A stretch of 11,938 nt of DNA from Gemmatimonadota bacterium (lineage in GTDB: Bacteria; Gemmatimonadota; Gemmatimonadetes; Longimicrobiales; Gaopeijiaceae), in the NCBI GenBank assembly GCA_007127575.1, contig SKZC01000385.1, positions 1 through 11,938 on the forward strand, in the 5' to 3' direction. Positions 1 through 6,309 of this stretch are shown here, piece by piece. The notes under the pieces were generated by a model. That model was not told where the DNA came from. It made no database searches and worked only from the letters and a program-made list of their open reading frames with translations. The translations under genes were made by a program, and so were the position numbers. Position 1 is the first letter of the stretch. Every line of letters begins with the position of its first letter.

Positions 1-127
1 CCGGGGCCACCTCCACTCCGGTGACGGTGGGGGTCCCGATCCTGGGATCCCGAACCTCCCGTCGAAGGAGGGATGAGATCTCCCGCTTGAGCTGTTCGTT
101 GAGCCGTCGAACCCGTCTGCTGGACAT
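1..127 (-). CDS. rbfA: Ribosome-binding factor A, N-terminal part (cut by window edge)
   Basis: RbfA is a small KH-fold protein that binds the 30S subunit and helps late 16S rRNA 5'-end maturation and cold adaptation. Only the first 42 codons are inside the window. They begin MSSRRVRRLNEQLKREIS and continue with a stretch reading LLRREVRDPRIG, which matches the conserved RbfA N-terminal helix and the 'DPRIG' turn that precedes the first beta strand. The ATG at 127 is preceded by a GAGGGG-type ribosome binding site four bases upstream, and an in-frame TGA lies further upstream. It is the last visible gene of the rimP-nusA-infB operon, 150 bases after the DUF503 gene, a larger gap than the others in the operon. 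The identification rests on the motif and the standard infB-ylxP-rbfA order. The C-terminus is not visible. Confidence 0.93.
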   Translation of the reverse strand, partial: MSSRRVRRLNEQLKREISSLLRREVRDPRIGTPTVTGVEVAP

Positions 128-145
128 GGGACCCCTCAATCTGAC

Positions 146-177
146 GGAGGGCCGACCGTAACTCGAGTCGGCCCTCC
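146..177. other. Perfect 11-bp inverted repeat in the leader of rbfA
   Basis: GGAGGGCCGAC (146-156) is exactly complementary to GTCGGCCCTCC (167-177), with a 10-base spacer. In the RNA of the minus-strand operon this would be a stable GC-rich hairpin lying about 20 bases upstream of the rbfA start and just outside its ribosome binding site. No T-run follows on either strand, so it is not a standard intrinsic terminator. It could be an RNA processing or stability element, or a protein-binding dyad. A TATATT hexamer (182-187, minus strand) sits just upstream of it but has no convincing -35 partner. Confidence 0.55.
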
Positions 178-277
178 CGGAAATATACGACCGCCTCGGC
201 CCTCACCGGCCGGGCCATGGTACACGCTCTGGGTAGTTGGAGTTCAGCTCGGGGGGGTGGGCCCGGCGAGCAAGGGC

Positions 278-559
278 TCAGTAGATGTCCCGGTGGGTGG
301 AGGTGACGACGGATCGACCGTTTTCGGCCACCAGGCGATCTACGGAATCGGCCACCGAGTCGGCGAACCGGCGATCCGTGGCCACCAGGGCCACGGTGAT
401 TTCGGCCCGGGACCAGACGTCCTGGAAGCGCGTCTCCGCCACGGACACGTTGAACTTGTGCCGGATCCGGTCCTTCAGGGAGCGGACTACCGTCCGTTTG
501 TCCTTGAGGGAAGCGCTCCCTGGAATGGAGAGCTCCCAGGTGATGACGACCACGACCAT
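278..559 (-). CDS. ylxP: YlxP/DUF503 family small protein
   Basis: A 93-residue protein of the DUF503 family, called YlxP in Bacillus, which is typically encoded between infB and rbfA. The visible family features are the short first strand near the N-terminus (VVVVITWELSIPG), then the conserved LKDKRTVVRSLKDRIR helix, then FNVSVAE and the strand AEITVALVATD, which together give the expected alpha-beta ferredoxin-like arrangement. Length is normal for the family. The ATG at 559 has a GAGAGG-type ribosome binding site four bases upstream, and the gene starts 36 bases after the infB stop. Its biochemical role is not settled. The location among ribosome-maturation genes suggests a job in 30S assembly or RNA binding, which is inference. 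Family assignment is firm. Confidence 0.9.
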   Translation of the reverse strand: MVVVVITWELSIPGSASLKDKRTVVRSLKDRIRHKFNVSVAETRFQDVWSRAEITVALVATDRRFADSVADSVDRLVAENGRSVVTSTHRDIY

Positions 560-595
560 GGAGCCTCTCGCGGGCGAGGGGGGGAGCCCCTCGGC

Positions 596-3325
596 TCAGC
601 CCTTCTCTCCGGCCTCGGTGGTGGCCAGAGTCCGAGCCACCTCCTCCACCGTGAAGCACTCCAACAGGTCCCCCACCTTCACATCGTTGAAGTTGGCTAC
701 CCCGATCCCACACTCGAACCCTTCCCGTACCTCCCTCACATCGTCCTTGAACCGCTTGAGAGAACCGATCTCTCCGGTGTAGACCACGCTCCCGTCCCGG
801 ATCACCCGAACGGTGCCCTTCCGGTCGATCTTTCCTTCGGTGACGTAACAGCCCGCCACGGTGCCCACCTTGGAGATCTTGAAGACTTCCCGCACTTCGG
901 CGGTCCCGACGATGGTCTCCCGTTCCTCAGGGGAAAGCATTCCCTCGAGAGCGCTACGAATCTGATCCACCGCCTCGTAGATCACCTCGTAGGTGTGAAT
1001 GTCCACCCCTTCCCGCTCGGCCAGGAGACGGGCGTTCGTGTCCGGGCGAACCCGGAAGCCGATTATCACGGCTCCCGCAGTCTGCGCCAGGAGCACGTCG
1101 GACTCATTCACCGCCCCTACCCCGCGGTGGATGACCTCCACGTGGACCTCGTCGGTAGAGAGCTGGTCCAGAGCATCGGAAACCGCCTGAACCGAGCCGT
1201 CCACATCCCCCTTGATGATGAGGGGAAGAGTCCCCTCGCCCCCCTCCTCCATGAGGGTGGAGAAGTCGCCCAGCTTGATCCCCCGCTCCTTGATACGAAG
1301 CTCCTTCTCTCGCTCGAGCCGCTGACGGGTAGCGGCGATCTCCGCCGCCCGAACCGCATCCATGACCTGGAACTGATCTCCGGCCTGCGGCACCCCCGGC
1401 GAGCCCAGCACCTGAACCGGGATCCCCGGCGTCACTTCATCTATGCTATTCCCTCGTTCATCCAGAAGGGCCCGCACCCGGCCGTCGTACTTTCCGCAGA
1501 TGAAGCTGTCGCCGACGCGAAGCGTCCCTTGGCGCACCAGGACGGTGACCACGGGGCCCTTCCCCACATCCAGCTTCGCCTCGATGACCACTCCCTGGGC
1601 GTCCCGGTCGGGATTCGCCTTCAGCTCCAGGAGCTCAGCCTGGAGCAGGATCTTCTCAAGGAGGTCGTCGATTCCGTCACCCGTCTTCGCGCTCAACTCG
1701 GAGGAGAGCACTTCCCCCCCGAACTCCTCCACGGTCACCTCGTGCTGGAGGAGCTCCTGGCGCACACGGTCCGCATTCGCCGCGGGCAGATCCATCTTGT
1801 TCATCGCCACCACGATGGGAACGCCGGCGTTCTTGGCGTGGCTGATGGCCTCGATGGTCTGGGGCATGATGGAGTCGTCGGCCGCTACAACCAGAACCAC
1901 CACGTCCGTGGCATCTGCACCACGTGCCCGCATGGCGGTGAAGGCGGCGTGGCCGGGCGTATCCAGGAAGGTAATGGTCCGTCCTCCGTCCACCTCCACA
2001 TGGTAGGCACCGATGTGCTGGGTGATCCCGCCGGACTCTCCAGCCACTACGTTGGCCTTTCGAATCTGGTCCAGGAGGAGAGTCTTTCCGTGGTCCACGT
2101 GTCCCATGACCGTGACCACCGGGGGACGAGGCTTCAGCTTGGCGGGATCTTCCACCACCTCTTCTTCCCCTTCCACCTCCTCTCCGTACTCCTCTTCCCG
2201 CACCGCCTTGAAGTTGAACTCGTCCAGAAGCAACTCGATCTGGTCGAAGTCCAACCGCTGGTTTACCGTGACCATCATCCCCAGGTTCTTGAACGCTGCC
2301 CCGACGATGTCGGTGGAGGGAACGTCGATGAGTTCGGAGAGCTCGGCCACGGTGAGGAACTCATTGACCCGAACGGTCTTGGCCTCTTCTTCCTCCTTCT
2401 CCCGTTGCTGGGCCTCGGCCTCCTCCTGTTCCTCCCGGCTGGGCTGGGAGGCGCGCCCCTTGCGCCGCTTCTTCCCTCCCCCTTTGATCTCGGCCATCAC
2501 GCGCTGGATGTTGTCCTGAACCGCATCCTGATCCACGCGCTGCCTCTTCTTTCCCTTCTTCTTCTCCTTCTTCCGCTTTCCGTCCGAGGTGTAGCCCTCC
2601 GCCTGAATCCGGACCTGGCCCCCGGGTCCGGCGCTCGCCGCAGGCTTGGGAACGGGCTTCCGGATCACCCGGCTCGGACCCTCCGCGTCGGATCCGGCCT
2701 CGTCGTCTTCCTCGTCCGTCGCCTCGGCTGACACCGGGGCGGGCTGCTGGCCCTCCTCCGCAACGGCCCCCTCTTCCTCTTTTTCGTCCTCTCCCTCTTC
2801 CGACGGAGCCGCCACCGGGGTGGCCTCTTCCTCGGACTCCGCCGCCGAGGCCTCCTCCAGGGTGGGGGATTCCTCTTCTCCCTCGGCGTGAGGGAGTTCG
2901 GCTTCCGTGGCAGGTGCCTCCACCTCCTGGACTCGCTCCTCCGGCTCTTCCTCGGACTCTGCGGAGACCGGCTCCACCTCCGGCTCGGCTTCCGTCTCCG
3001 GCTCCGAGGGAGTTTTGGGTTCCTTCTCGGCCTCCACCTCGACCTCGGGTTCCGGTTCAGGCTCTGGCTCAGGCTTCGGAGCGACTCGCCGGCGACGGCG
3101 CTTCCGAGCCCCGGACTGAGTCTCCTCCACAGCCGCCAGGACGGCCTCCCGGGCGTCCTTCTTGCCGGCCCGACGCTCCCGCTCCACCCGGGCGAGGACC
3201 CGGGCTACGTCGGCATCCCTCACGTTGGCTTCCTCATCGGCCACAGGGATCCCCATCCCCCGTAGAAGGGAAAGGAGTGCCTCCGGCGGCACCTTGAGAT
3301 CGGCGGCTAACTCAACTACCCGCAT
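596..3325 (-). CDS. infB: Translation initiation factor IF-2
   Basis: A GTPase of 909 residues that brings initiator fMet-tRNA to the 30S subunit and promotes subunit joining. Residues 1-55 form a first IF2_N domain. Residues 85-217 are a very acidic Glu/Pro/Ala linker with an EPEPEPEP run, followed by lysine-rich patches near 250-263 and 285-291. A second IF2_N domain lies at about 318-375. The G domain shows GHVDHGKT (408-415), GGITQHIGA (432-440), DTPGH (455-459), NKMD (509-512) and SAKT (545-548). Domains II-IV fill the rest, with the C-terminal fMet-binding domain ending in YTGEIGSLKRFKDDVREVREGFECG-like sequence. The ATG at 3325 gives the typical MRVVELA start and overlaps the end of the L7Ae gene by ten bases. 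GGAGG lies 12 bases upstream. The protein is full length, and all GTPase motifs are intact. Confidence 0.98.
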   Translation of the reverse strand: MRVVELAADLKVPPEALLSLLRGMGIPVADEEANVRDADVARVLARVERERRAGKKDAREAVLAAVEETQSGARKRRRRRVAPKPEPEPEPEPEVEVEAEKEPKTPSEPETEAEPEVEPVSAESEEEPEERVQEVEAPATEAELPHAEGEEESPTLEEASAAESEEEATPVAAPSEEGEDEKEEEGAVAEEGQQPAPVSAEATDEEDDEAGSDAEGPSRVIRKPVPKPAASAGPGGQVRIQAEGYTSDGKRKKEKKKGKKRQRVDQDAVQDNIQRVMAEIKGGGKKRRKGRASQPSREEQEEAEAQQREKEEEEAKTVRVNEFLTVAELSELIDVPSTDIVGAAFKNLGMMVTVNQRLDFDQIELLLDEFNFKAVREEEYGEEVEGEEEVVEDPAKLKPRPPVVTVMGHVDHGKTLLLDQIRKANVVAGESGGITQHIGAYHVEVDGGRTITFLDTPGHAAFTAMRARGADATDVVVLVVAADDSIMPQTIEAISHAKNAGVPIVVAMNKMDLPAANADRVRQELLQHEVTVEEFGGEVLSSELSAKTGDGIDDLLEKILLQAELLELKANPDRDAQGVVIEAKLDVGKGPVVTVLVRQGTLRVGDSFICGKYDGRVRALLDERGNSIDEVTPGIPVQVLGSPGVPQAGDQFQVMDAVRAAEIAATRQRLEREKELRIKERGIKLGDFSTLMEEGGEGTLPLIIKGDVDGSVQAVSDALDQLSTDEVHVEVIHRGVGAVNESDVLLAQTAGAVIIGFRVRPDTNARLLAEREGVDIHTYEVIYEAVDQIRSALEGMLSPEERETIVGTAEVREVFKISKVGTVAGCYVTEGKIDRKGTVRVIRDGSVVYTGEIGSLKRFKDDVREVREGFECGIGVANFNDVKVGDLLECFTVEEVARTLATTEAGEKG
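2675..3073 (-). repeat. Acidic low-complexity linker inside infB
   Basis: This stretch encodes IF2 residues about 85-217, made almost wholly of Glu, Pro, Ala, Val and Ser, with tandem Glu-Pro dipeptides at its start. It is flanked by arginine-rich (75-80) and lysine-rich (250-263) clusters, so the N-terminal half of IF2 has alternating charge blocks. Variable disordered linkers are common in IF2, but this one is long and strongly polarised. The Glu codons are GAG/GAA and read as CTC/TTC-rich DNA on the plus strand. Confidence 0.8.
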
Positions 3326-3663
3326 ACTTCCGAGCTTCCTCCCGTGCCCTCGCTCTCCCCCCGCCCCGGCACCGGGGTCGGGAGTCGCTGCAAGAGCTCC
3401 TGGGCAAACGCTGTGTCCGTGATGGCGACCGCCGACCGAGGACTTTCCCCGATGGCGGTGCCCAACCCTCGTCGGTCCCCCAAGCGCCTGAAGGGGATCC
3501 TTCGAGGCTCCAGAATCCGCTGCACCTTGGCCACCTGACCCTCCGCCGCGTCTTCAGCGAAGAGGACCAAACGAATCTCGTCGCGTCGAGCTCCCTCCCG
3601 AACAGCGGGGATTCCCGAAACGACGAAACCCGCCCTTCGGGCCAATCCCAAAAGGCTCAACAC
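3316..3663 (-). CDS. ylxQ: L7Ae/YlxQ-type kink-turn RNA-binding protein
   Basis: A small protein (115 residues from the GTG at 3663) of the L7Ae/L30e/YlxQ family, which binds kink-turn RNAs. It begins LSLLGLARRAGFVVSG, matching the family's N-terminal LLGLA-RAG-VVSG helix, followed by the strand RLVLFAEDAAEG and then IPFRRLGDRRGLGTAIGES and SAVAITDTAFA, the usual core. The C-terminal 20 residues are a Gly/Ser/Pro tail. It lies directly after nusA; the ylxR (DUF448) gene usual at this place in Firmicutes is absent. The start is uncertain. GTG at 3663 has only a weak binding site, whereas an in-frame ATT at 3676-3678 overlaps the nusA stop and sits nine bases after a good GGAGG (3688-3692), giving 120 residues. 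No ATG, GTG or TTG lies nearby upstream in frame. The stop overlaps the infB start. Confidence 0.88.
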   Translation of the reverse strand: MLSLLGLARRAGFVVSGIPAVREGARRDEIRLVLFAEDAAEGQVAKVQRILEPRRIPFRRLGDRRGLGTAIGESPRSAVAITDTAFAQELLQRLPTPVPGRGESEGTGGSSEVCG

Positions 3664-3673
3664 GTCATTCGCT

Positions 3674-5134
3674 TCAATCCGACCGTTCCTCCTCGACCTG
3701 CTCCTGGAGGTCCTCTCCGGCAGACGATTCCTCGGGAGCTTCTCCCTCCCGGGCGGAGACCTCCTCCTCGGATCCAGGCTCGGCGGGCGACTCGGCGTTC
3801 GCCTCCTCTCCGTCGTCGGAACCCGCCTCTCCTCCGCCCTCCTCCTCGATGACCGTGAGCTCGTCGATGATCTGTACGAGGGCATCAACGGTCTCATCGT
3901 CCAGCCCCTCGATACGCTGAAAATCCTCACGCTCCAGGTCGATGATCTCCAAGAAGGTACTATACCCGGCGCCTTCCAGAGCCGCCAGCCCGGCGGGAGG
4001 AATGCTCAACTCCGAAAGGGGAAAGTCCGAGGTCTCATAGGACTCTCCTTCTTCCACCGTGAAGAGGGTGGAGTCCGCTCCCCGCTCCAACCATTCGCGG
4101 GAACCGTAGAGGTCGATCTGCCACCCGATGAGCTGCGAGGCGAGACGGACGTTTTGTCCATTCCGCCCGATGGCCAAGGAGAGCTGATCTTCGTCCACGA
4201 TGGCGGTAATGACCTGCCGAGTGGTGTCGCTGATGACCTTGGACACCCGTGCCGGGGCAAGCGCCCTCCGGGCGAAAACCTCCGGATCGGGGTGCCACGG
4301 GACGATGTCGATCCTCTCTCCACCCAGCTCCGAGACCACCGCTTGAACCCGGGATCCCTTGAGACCCACGCAGGCGCCCACCGGGTCGATGGAGTCGTCC
4401 CGGCTGGACACGGCGATCTTCGTCCGTCCCCCCACCTCTCGGGCCTTGGCGCGGATTTCCACGATGCCCTGATAGATCTCGGGGACCTCCAACTTGAAGA
4501 GGGCCTCCACGAACTCGGGGTCCGCCCGGGAAAGGATGAGTCGAGGCCCTCGAGGCGTCTCGTCCACCTTCTTGAGGACGGCGCGGATGGGGTCGCCCTG
4601 TCGGAAGCGTTCCCGGGGATTCTGCTCCTTCCACGGGATGATGGCCTCTGCATCCTTGGCCCGGTTCAGCATGACCACGATCTTTCCCCGTTCGATCTGC
4701 TGAACCTCACCGGAGAGGAGCTCTCCGACTCGGTCCTCGAACTCCGCACGGACCCGCTCTCGCTCTCCTTCCCGGACCCGCTGAACGATACGCTGCTTCG
4801 TGGCCATCACGGCGTTTCGTCCGAACTCGGCGAAGTCCACCGGGATTTCCATCACGTCCCCCACCTCGAAGGTGGGATCGTCCCATCGGGCCCGCTCCAG
4901 GGGGATCTCTGCCGAAGAGTCCTCCACGTCCTCCACCACCCGCTTGAGGACGATGATCTCGATCTCGCCGGTGTCCTCGTGGATTTCGATCTCCGCCCTG
5001 ACGTTGGGGCCGAAGATCTTCTGAAGCCCCGCCAGGATCCCGTCCTTGATGAGCTCGTTCATCTCATCCGGACTCAGGCTCTTTGTGGCCGCCATATCAC
5101 GAAAGGCGGCGACGATCTGACCGGCGTTCGTCAT
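3674..5134 (-). CDS. nusA: Transcription termination/antitermination factor NusA
   Basis: NusA binds RNA polymerase and nascent RNA, and controls pausing, intrinsic termination and antitermination. The 486-residue protein has the N-terminal polymerase-binding domain at about 1-125, an S1 domain at about 135-203 (GEVQQIERGKIVVML), KH1 with the GLKGSRVQ loop at 257-264, KH2 with GRNGQNVR at 323-330, and one helix-hairpin-helix-like unit at about 372-428. Residues 430-486 are a strongly acidic Glu/Ser/Ala tail. Both KH loops keep the G-x-x-G motif. The ATG at 5134 follows rimP by 37 bases and has a GAGGG site close upstream. The last bases (GATTGA) run into the possible ATT start of the L7Ae gene. 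Because NusA acts on intrinsic terminators, the two hairpins in this operon's leader make autoregulation plausible (inference). Confidence 0.97.
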   Translation of the reverse strand: MTNAGQIVAAFRDMAATKSLSPDEMNELIKDGILAGLQKIFGPNVRAEIEIHEDTGEIEIIVLKRVVEDVEDSSAEIPLERARWDDPTFEVGDVMEIPVDFAEFGRNAVMATKQRIVQRVREGERERVRAEFEDRVGELLSGEVQQIERGKIVVMLNRAKDAEAIIPWKEQNPRERFRQGDPIRAVLKKVDETPRGPRLILSRADPEFVEALFKLEVPEIYQGIVEIRAKAREVGGRTKIAVSSRDDSIDPVGACVGLKGSRVQAVVSELGGERIDIVPWHPDPEVFARRALAPARVSKVISDTTRQVITAIVDEDQLSLAIGRNGQNVRLASQLIGWQIDLYGSREWLERGADSTLFTVEEGESYETSDFPLSELSIPPAGLAALEGAGYSTFLEIIDLEREDFQRIEGLDDETVDALVQIIDELTVIEEEGGGEAGSDDGEEANAESPAEPGSEEEVSAREGEAPEESSAGEDLQEQVEEERSD

Positions 5135-5171
5135 GTCCCTCGCTCGTCCAGGATGTGGTGTAGTCCCGAGG

Positions 5172-5675
5172 TCACTCCCACCGGTAGATGAGGTGCGCTC
5201 GCTCGATCTCCCCCTGGGAGATCTCGACCTCCGTCCCGTCGTTCAGCCCCAGGTAAACTCTGAATTCTTCTGCCTCCGCATCCTCCTCCTCGACCCGGAG
5301 AATTTCCCCTTCCAAACGACGTGACCCTCCGTTTCCGAGAGGCTCGGCCCCCTTGACGGCCACCTCCCGACCCACGAACCGGACCCAGTCCCTCTTCCGG
5401 GATACAGGCCGCTCCACGCCAGGCGAGGAGACCTCCAGCACGTAGCGCTCCGAAAGCGCCTCGTGCTCGTCCAACCACGGCTCCAACTCCCGACTCACCC
5501 GAGCGCAGTCTCCCACGGTGACACCGCTTCCGGGCTCCGAGCCTGGGAAGTCCACCCGCAGACGGAGGATGGGCCTCCTCTCACTCCCGGCCCACTCCAA
5601 CTCCACCACCTCCATGGCGAGTGCCTCCACCCGCCGTTCCAGCTCCAGCTCCACCTCGGGTATTCGCTTCACCAT
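5172..5675 (-). CDS. rimP: Ribosome maturation factor RimP
   Basis: RimP assists 30S subunit assembly and is commonly encoded just before nusA. The protein has 167 residues from the ATG at 5675. The N-terminal alpha/beta domain covers about residues 1-85, with VTVGDCARVSRELEPWLD as the family helix. The link motif LEVSSPGVERPVSRKRDW is the clearest RimP signature. The C-terminal SH3-like barrel runs to about residue 160. An in-frame TTG at 5723 would add 16 residues, but the ATG at 5675 has an excellent GGAGG (5684-5688) eight bases upstream, and the TTG would sit inside the T-run of the leader terminator, so the shorter form is chosen. It is the first gene after the promoter and tandem hairpins at 5722-5829, so it probably heads the operon. 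Confidence 0.95.
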   Translation of the reverse strand: MVKRIPEVELELERRVEALAMEVVELEWAGSERRPILRLRVDFPGSEPGSGVTVGDCARVSRELEPWLDEHEALSERYVLEVSSPGVERPVSRKRDWVRFVGREVAVKGAEPLGNGGSRRLEGEILRVEEEDAEAEEFRVYLGLNDGTEVEISQGEIERAHLIYRWE

Positions 5676-5683
5676 CGCCGGCG

Positions 5684-5688
5684 CCTCC
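5684..5688 (-). promoter_or_regulatory. Ribosome binding site deciding the rimP start
   Basis: GGAGG on the minus strand, eight bases before the ATG at 5675. It is the reason for preferring this start over the in-frame TTG 48 bases further upstream, which follows a T-run and has no such site. Confidence 0.75.
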
Positions 5689-5721
5689 GACCCCACCCGG
5701 GGTTCACGTGACACCCGGTGC

Positions 5722-5745
5722 AAAAAAAAGCGGGGGCTGCCCGCT
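5722..5745 (-). terminator. Intrinsic terminator T2 in the rimP-nusA leader
   Basis: On the minus strand AGCGGG (5740-5745) pairs with CCCGCT (5729-5734) around a five-base loop, and the stem runs directly into eight T residues (5722-5729). This has the full shape of a rho-independent terminator. It lies downstream of the promoter at 5801-5829 and upstream of rimP, so transcripts from that promoter must pass it. It could instead simply end transcripts from the phasin-like gene upstream, but its position after the promoter argues for attenuation. Confidence 0.75.
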
Positions 5746-5755
5746 CCCCCACTTC

Positions 5756-5784
5756 AAGAAAAATCCGCCGCCCTCCGGGCAGCG
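5756..5784 (-). terminator. Terminator-like hairpin T1 in the rimP-nusA leader
   Basis: On the minus strand CGCTGCCC (5777-5784) pairs with GGGCGGCG (5766-5773), including one G-U pair, around a GGA loop. It is followed by G, A, five T, C and two T (5756-5765). This is a weaker terminator than T2 because the T-run is offset by two bases and interrupted, but the stem is strong. It begins only about ten bases after the predicted transcription start. Its 5' arm contains GCTGCCCG, the exact complement of CGGGCAGC in T2. Confidence 0.5.
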
Positions 5785-5800
5785 CTCGTTGGCGCCTACG

Positions 5801-5829
5801 ATTATACCAGGATTTTTTTCACCCTTCAA
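5801..5829 (-). promoter_or_regulatory. Sigma70-type promoter of the rimP-nusA-infB operon
   Basis: On the minus strand TTGAAG (5824-5829) is followed after exactly 17 bases by TATAAT (5801-5806). The -10 is a perfect consensus and is preceded by TGG, an extended -10 element. The -35 matches four of six consensus positions, and the spacer carries a run of seven A. The predicted start is a purine near 5795-5797. The -35 overlaps the stop codon of the upstream phasin-like gene. In a GC-rich genome this match is unlikely to be chance. Confidence 0.85.
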
Positions 5830-6185
5830 GGCCCACCCTCTGTCTCCGGGCTCCCCTCCGAGGCCGAAGACTCCTGGGCGGCGCCCCTCCCTTCCAGCGC
5901 CTGCACTCTCCCCTCCAAAGCGTGCATCCGTGTCCGGAGAGCCTCGAACTCCTTCCGGCTGGGAAGATCCATGCGCTCCCGGGCGCCCTCTGCGGCCTCC
6001 TGAGCTCGAGCCACCGCCTTCCGGGCCAGCTCTCGAGCCCGTTCCTGGCTCAGATCTCCCCGCTGTCTGGCTTCCTCCAACGTCTCCTCTAGCGCGTCCC
6101 GGATAGCCGACAGCACTCCCAGGCCCTGGCGGATCCCGTCGCTTACAGGATCCTTGTCCTGCTCCCTCCTCCGGTCCTCCTCCAT
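5826..6185 (-). CDS. Phasin-like coiled-coil protein (PHA synthesis regulator phasin type)
   Basis: A 119-residue, highly charged, almost wholly helical protein without Cys or a membrane segment. Residues 17-45 (GIRQGLGVLSAIRDALEETL) form an amphipathic helix. Residues 43-75 contain RGDLSQERARELARKAVARAQEAAEGARERMDLPSRKEF, a pattern of 'G-LS-E-A-EL' followed by 'LPSR-EFEAL' that resembles the COG3937 phasin-like family. Residues 77-99 are a short leucine heptad coiled coil ending the folded part, followed by a Ser/Glu tail. Such proteins coat polyhydroxyalkanoate granules or act as general helper coiled coils; no PHA gene is visible here, so granule binding is not shown. The ATG at 6185 has AAGGGGG four bases upstream. 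It sits between murA and the rimP promoter. Family assignment is moderate and function is unproven. Confidence 0.65.
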   Translation of the reverse strand: MEEDRRREQDKDPVSDGIRQGLGVLSAIRDALEETLEEARQRGDLSQERARELARKAVARAQEAAEGARERMDLPSRKEFEALRTRMHALEGRVQALEGRGAAQESSASEGSPETEGGP

Positions 6186-6281
6186 GACTCCCCCTTGGCT
6201 TGGCCTTTGGTGGTGGCGGAAAGATCCGCTCCCGGGTCCCGTGCGGTTCCCCGGGGTGCCGGCAGGCTCCCTCCCACCGAC

Positions 6282-6309
6282 ATTACACCTGTACGGATTC
6301 CAGGGTCAG
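6282..6309 (-). promoter_or_regulatory. Possible promoter of the phasin-like gene
   Basis: On the minus strand CTGACC (6304-6309) is followed after 16 bases by TGTAAT (6282-6287), matching four and five of six consensus positions. The -35 overlaps the murA stop codon. It would give a leader of about 90 bases containing a short GCGGA-TCTT-TCCGC hairpin (6216-6229). The match is moderate only, and read-through from murA is equally possible. Confidence 0.35.

Noticed and set aside
1..218. A minus-strand frame starting ATG at 218 (MARPVRAEAVVYFREG) and running through rbfA to the window edge.
   Set aside because: It has no clear ribosome binding site, lies across the hairpin region, and overlaps RbfA in another frame with low-complexity sequence. 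A short leader peptide cannot be excluded, but nothing supports it.
257..2731. An 824-codon open frame on the plus strand opposite infB and ylxP.
   Set aside because: It is the mirror of strongly GC-biased coding DNA on the minus strand. Its product is a His/Leu/Pro-rich sequence with no recognisable domain, whereas the minus strand encodes complete, motif-rich IF2 and DUF503 proteins.
3664..3930. N-terminal extension of the L7Ae frame back to an ATG at 3930.
   Set aside because: The added 89 residues are Arg/Ser-rich and lie entirely within nusA coding sequence. The family homology begins only near 3663-3678.
4154..5191. A 345-codon plus-strand frame opposite nusA.
   Set aside because: It shows no domain and no sensible start region. 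NusA on the other strand accounts for the codon pattern.
5676..5723. Longer rimP from the TTG at 5723.
   Set aside because: The TTG lies in the terminator T-run and has no binding site, while the ATG at 5675 has GGAGG at eight bases and matches the family start.
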